Assembly: GCA_050259035.1 (NCBI GenBank)
Contig: JBLMZW010000188.1
Span: forward strand, 106,496 to 170,495
Direction: 5' to 3'
Origin: JBLMZW01 sp050259035
GTDB lineage: Bacteria; Bacillota; Syntrophomonadia; Syntrophomonadales; DTU052
Length of the DNA: 64,000 bases
Below are positions 61,487 to 64,000 of this stretch, piece by piece; positions within the stretch are counted from its first letter, which is position 1; each line of letters begins with the position of its first letter. The position numbers were made by a program, and so were the translations under genes. The notes below the pieces were generated by a model. It did no database searches and was not told where the DNA came from. It saw only the letters and a list, made by a program, of their open reading frames with translations.

Positions 61487-62274
61487 ATATTGTAGTTGCC
61501 AACCGAAAAGGAGGAAGTGGTAAAACTACTACTTCGGTAAATATTGCAGACGGGCTGTCTCGCAAAGGTCAAAGAGTGCTCCTGGTCGATGCAGATTCAC
61601 AAGCCCAGGCTACCATTAGTTGCGGGGTGCTTCCGCATTCGCTGGACATGACTTTATACCAATTAATGCAAGTGGCCATGCACGAATCTGATAGCAAATC
61701 AGCTATCGGAAGTGCAATTCTGAGAAAGGTTAAATCTTTTGATTTCATTCCATCTCGACCGGACCTTTCAGCTATTGAGATAGAAGCCGCGCAGTTTCCG
61801 GGTAGAGAATCCTTGTTAAAGGACATTCTGTTAAGACTGGATCGAGAGTATGATTTCATTATTATCGATTTGCCTCCTTCATTGGGCCTAATTACCATAA
61901 ACGGCCTGGTGGCTGCCAATAAACTTTTGATTCCAGTGGAGCCAAGTTTTTTGTCGATGGATGGGCTGGCTCAGATGATGAGTATTTTGTACCGGGTAAA
62001 TGCTGATTTAAATCCCGATCTTCGTCTTCTGGGGATTTTGCCTATTAAATGCGATTTAAGGACCAACCTGGCCCGAAGTGTTGTAGATGAGATAAAAAAG
62101 AATTTTGGCCCGGATTTGCTGCTGCCGGCAATTAGAAATGATGTTAAATTAGCCGAAGCACCAAGCTTCGGAAAGACCATATTCGAATATGCAGCCAGCT
62201 GTCGGGGAGCTCAAGATTATACAAATTTGGTCAAAAAAATTTACATATTAAGTGGTGAATCTAATGGCAGGTAA
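61477..62274 (+). CDS. ParA/Soj-family ATPase
   Basis: The 265-aa product has the deviant Walker A KGGSGKTTTSVNIA at residues 11-, the A' motif VDADSQAQAT and Walker B IIIDLPPSLG. There is no N-terminal DNA-binding domain and no adjacent ParB. Orphan ParA-like proteins in chemosensory operons (ParC, PpfA types) position protein clusters rather than chromosomes; the placement next to cheA supports that role. It starts at a TTG inside the cheA 3' end and overlaps the following gene. Confidence 0.9.
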   Translation: MAINIVVANRKGGSGKTTTSVNIADGLSRKGQRVLLVDADSQAQATISCGVLPHSLDMTLYQLMQVAMHESDSKSAIGSAILRKVKSFDFIPSRPDLSAIEIEAAQFPGRESLLKDILLRLDREYDFIIIDLPPSLGLITINGLVAANKLLIPVEPSFLSMDGLAQMMSILYRVNADLNPDLRLLGILPIKCDLRTNLARSVVDEIKKNFGPDLLLPAIRNDVKLAEAPSFGKTIFEYAASCRGAQDYTNLVKKIYILSGESNGR

Positions 62275-62638
62275 GAAGAATCTGGGTATGGGACTGGATC
62301 TTTTGCTTTCCTCCGCAGGTGCGATTAACAGTCAAAATGACACTCATTTTTTAGAGCAAAGCAAGGAACTAATGAATAAAGCCCTTAGTGCTGATAATAG
62401 TCGTTGTCCATTCGAAGCTTACTATTACTATCGAAAACTAATTGATAGCGTTCCAGATCAGGAGATGCACACCAGTCCGGAAATACTTTCAACCGTAAGT
62501 CAAGCCTGTAATAATGCGGGGGTAATATTATTTGAACATGGGTATTCCAATGATGCCATTAAGCTGCTGGAACTGGCGTTAAAACTTGACCCCCAAAATC
62601 GGACTGCTGGCGAGAACTTCAAAGCTATTTCCGAATAA
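62264..62638 (+). CDS. TPR-like protein downstream of the ParA-like gene
   Basis: The 124-aa product begins MAGKKNLGMGLDLLLSS, a short basic/glycine stretch reminiscent of ParB-type N-termini (KLGRGLDAL), followed by a TPR-like helical region (FEAYYYYRKLID, NNAGVILFEHGYSNDAIKLLELALKLDP). The N-terminal resemblance suggests it could bind or stimulate the ParA-like ATPase, which is inference. The ATG at 62264 lies inside the parA 3' end with GGTGA upstream; a GTG at 62252 is also in frame. Confidence 0.78.
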   Translation: MAGKKNLGMGLDLLLSSAGAINSQNDTHFLEQSKELMNKALSADNSRCPFEAYYYYRKLIDSVPDQEMHTSPEILSTVSQACNNAGVILFEHGYSNDAIKLLELALKLDPQNRTAGENFKAISE

Positions 62639-62677
62639 CAAAGTATAAATAAGGCTTCTTCAAGGAGATGTAATCTG

Positions 62678-64000
62678 ATGGGGCACGATAAACCACTGAA
62701 ATCAACTAAATCAGAGAACTTGTTATCTCCCGGTGATTATATTGATCAGGGCCCGGAAACATCCCGGGTCAAAGGCAGTCAAAATGTAGCCGAAGGTTTA
62801 GTTGGTATTGATCTGGGTACAACCAATTCTCTGGTTGCCTTCATCAACCGTGAGGGAAAGGCGGAAATAATCATTAATGAGCGAGGCGATCGCTTGACCC
62901 CGTCGGTTGTTCATTTTAAGAGCGATCAGGAGGTCATGGTTGGGGAATTAGCCCGATCACAAATGATCTTAAAGCCTGATCGCACTGTCAGTTGCATCAA
63001 ACGGCATATGGGCTTTAATTATGAGGCTAAAATCCAGGATAGAGGATATACACCGCCAGAAGTCTCTGCCTTAGTGCTAAGGAAACTGGTGCAGTATGCT
63101 GAGAAGTTTCTGGGACAAAATATTGAGTCAGCGGTGGTTACTGTTCCGGCTTATTTTAATGACAATCAGCGTCAGGCTACCTTGGTTGCCGGTGAACTGG
63201 CTGGCATTAAAATAATTCAGCTTCTCAATGAACCAACTGCTGCCGCTCTGGCTTATGGAGCCGATTCAGACAATTCAGAAAATGTCTTGGTTCTCGATAT
63301 CGGTGGAGGTACTTTTGATATAACTTTGATGGAACAGGAACATGGGCTTTTCCAGGTAATCTGCACCGGGGGATCAACTTCACTGGGCGGAATTGACTTC
63401 GATAATCGTCTGGTTGATTTTATTATTGATTCCTTCAAACAAACAGAAGGTATTGATTTAACCGAAGACAAGATAGCGCTTCAGCAGATACAGATCAATG
63501 CTGAGAAAGCCAAAGTAGACCTCTCAACCGTGCAGGAATGTTCAATTCTAATACCTTATATTACTATGGGCGCTAATGGACCGATTCACCTTAATCAATC
63601 CATAAGCCGCAATCAGCTTAGTCATATTTGCCGCGATCTTTTCGTTGATATTCGGTTACTTATTGAAAAAACCTTAAAGAAGGGCAATGTTGACGCCGAG
63701 TGGGTGGATGTAGTAGTCCTCGCCGGAGGTGCTTCTAGAATGCCCGGTTTTAGAGCCATGGTTGATGATATGTTTGGCAGTGCCCGGGTAAAATCAGAGA
63801 TTAATCCTGATGAAGTAGTTGCCCTCGGAGCTGCAATTGAAGCAGGTATGTTAACCGGGGAAATTGACAGCATTGAACTACTCGACGTAACAAGTCAGTC
63901 TTTAGGAATAGAAGACGACCAGGGTGACTTCGTTACTCTGGTACCCGCCAATACTTCTTACCCGGTTTCACGTTCAAGTTTATTTACTACAGTAGTGGAC
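62678..64000 (+). CDS. DnaK/Hsp70-like chaperone (3' end outside window)
   Basis: The frame is open to the last base. After a ~45-residue non-conserved N-terminal extension comes the Hsp70 ATPase domain: GIDLGTTNSLVA (phosphate 1), LTPSVVHF, AVVTVPAYFNDNQRQAT, LNEPTAAALAYG, LDIGGGTFDITL (phosphate 2) and VVLAGGASRMPGF (adenosine). The substrate-binding domain is just starting at the window end. The extension and the position after che/par genes indicate a specialised paralogue rather than the housekeeping DnaK of the hrcA-grpE-dnaJ operon. The ATG at 62678 follows AAGGAGATG. Confidence 0.9.
   Translation, partial: MGHDKPLKSTKSENLLSPGDYIDQGPETSRVKGSQNVAEGLVGIDLGTTNSLVAFINREGKAEIIINERGDRLTPSVVHFKSDQEVMVGELARSQMILKPDRTVSCIKRHMGFNYEAKIQDRGYTPPEVSALVLRKLVQYAEKFLGQNIESAVVTVPAYFNDNQRQATLVAGELAGIKIIQLLNEPTAAALAYGADSDNSENVLVLDIGGGTFDITLMEQEHGLFQVICTGGSTSLGGIDFDNRLVDFIIDSFKQTEGIDLTEDKIALQQIQINAEKAKVDLSTVQECSILIPYITMGANGPIHLNQSISRNQLSHICRDLFVDIRLLIEKTLKKGNVDAEWVDVVVLAGGASRMPGFRAMVDDMFGSARVKSEINPDEVVALGAAIEAGMLTGEIDSIELLDVTSQSLGIEDDQGDFVTLVPANTSYPVSRSSLFTTVVD

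Noticed and set aside
1..64000. tRNA, rRNA, CRISPR arrays, insertion sequences, prophage
   Set aside because: No cloverleaf-like tRNA, rRNA stretch, regularly spaced repeats, transposase or integrase was recognised on either strand by eye; short or diverged elements could be missed.

Overview
The window is a continuous piece of chromosome from a low-to-mid GC, endospore-forming Clostridia bacterium. Gene order from truB to spoIIIE/ftsK closely follows the Bacillus subtilis truB-ribF-rpsO-pnp-ylxY-mlpA-ymxH-spoVF-asd-dapA-rnj-tepA-ylzJ-spoIIIE block. Dipicolinate synthase, SpoIIIE and YmxH/YlmC-type genes point to sporulation. A tungsten-type aldehyde oxidoreductase joined to NADH-dehydrogenase-like subunits, a tRNA selenouridine synthase and many TTG/GTG starts suggest a strict anaerobe, possibly a Syntrophomonadales or Peptococcaceae relative; that placement is inference. 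I recognised no tRNA, rRNA, CRISPR array, transposase or prophage.

Layout. 1-18.5 kb: pseudouridine synthase (cut by the window edge), ribF, rpsO, pnp, cell-wall genes (VanW, deacetylase-like, D,D-carboxypeptidase), M16 peptidase, dut, the diaminopimelate/dipicolinate set (dapB, dpaA, dpaB, asd, dapA), RNase J, an HD-GYP protein and a PfkB kinase. 18.5-19.5 kb: tepA and a ylzJ-like gene, on the opposite strand to their neighbours. 19.6-23.2 kb: an agr-type peptide signalling locus (membrane protein, AgrB, a 43-aa AgrD precursor, hybrid histidine kinase). 23.4 kb: an internally deleted uppP remnant. 23.6-30.5 kb: SpoIIIE/FtsK, a winged-helix regulator with a degenerate PfkB domain, mnmH, rodZ, rimO, pgsA. 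30.7-33.8 kb: an FtsH-like protease with a small membrane partner, then a MoaD-like/E1-like pair. 34.0-41.5 kb: a sigma-54-type promoter, ferredoxin, aldehyde oxidoreductase, NuoE/F/G-like subunits and the sigma-54 activator. 41.6-44.0 kb: small stress and transport genes. 44.1-50.3 kb: NurA-HerA-Mre11-Rad50, with Rad50 split over three reading frames. 50.3-56.1 kb: DUF2225, folE, a ypmA-like gene, lepB, surE and an EF-G-like factor. 56.4-64.0 kb: HEAT protein, CheR, CheY, CheA, ParA-like ATPase, a TPR-like protein and a DnaK-like chaperone that runs off the end.

Working together. The aldehyde oxidoreductase operon reads as an NAD- and ferredoxin-linked aldehyde/acid redox complex switched by its own sigma-54 activator, with the adjacent sulfur-carrier/E1 pair probably serving its tungstopterin cofactor. 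The six-gene NurA/HerA/Mre11/Rad50 run resembles the archaeal DNA-end resection module. The CheR-CheY-CheA-ParA-DnaK cluster looks like a dedicated chemosensory system with its own positioning ATPase and no receptor or CheW in view. The agr-like locus is the best candidate for a cell-cell signalling system.
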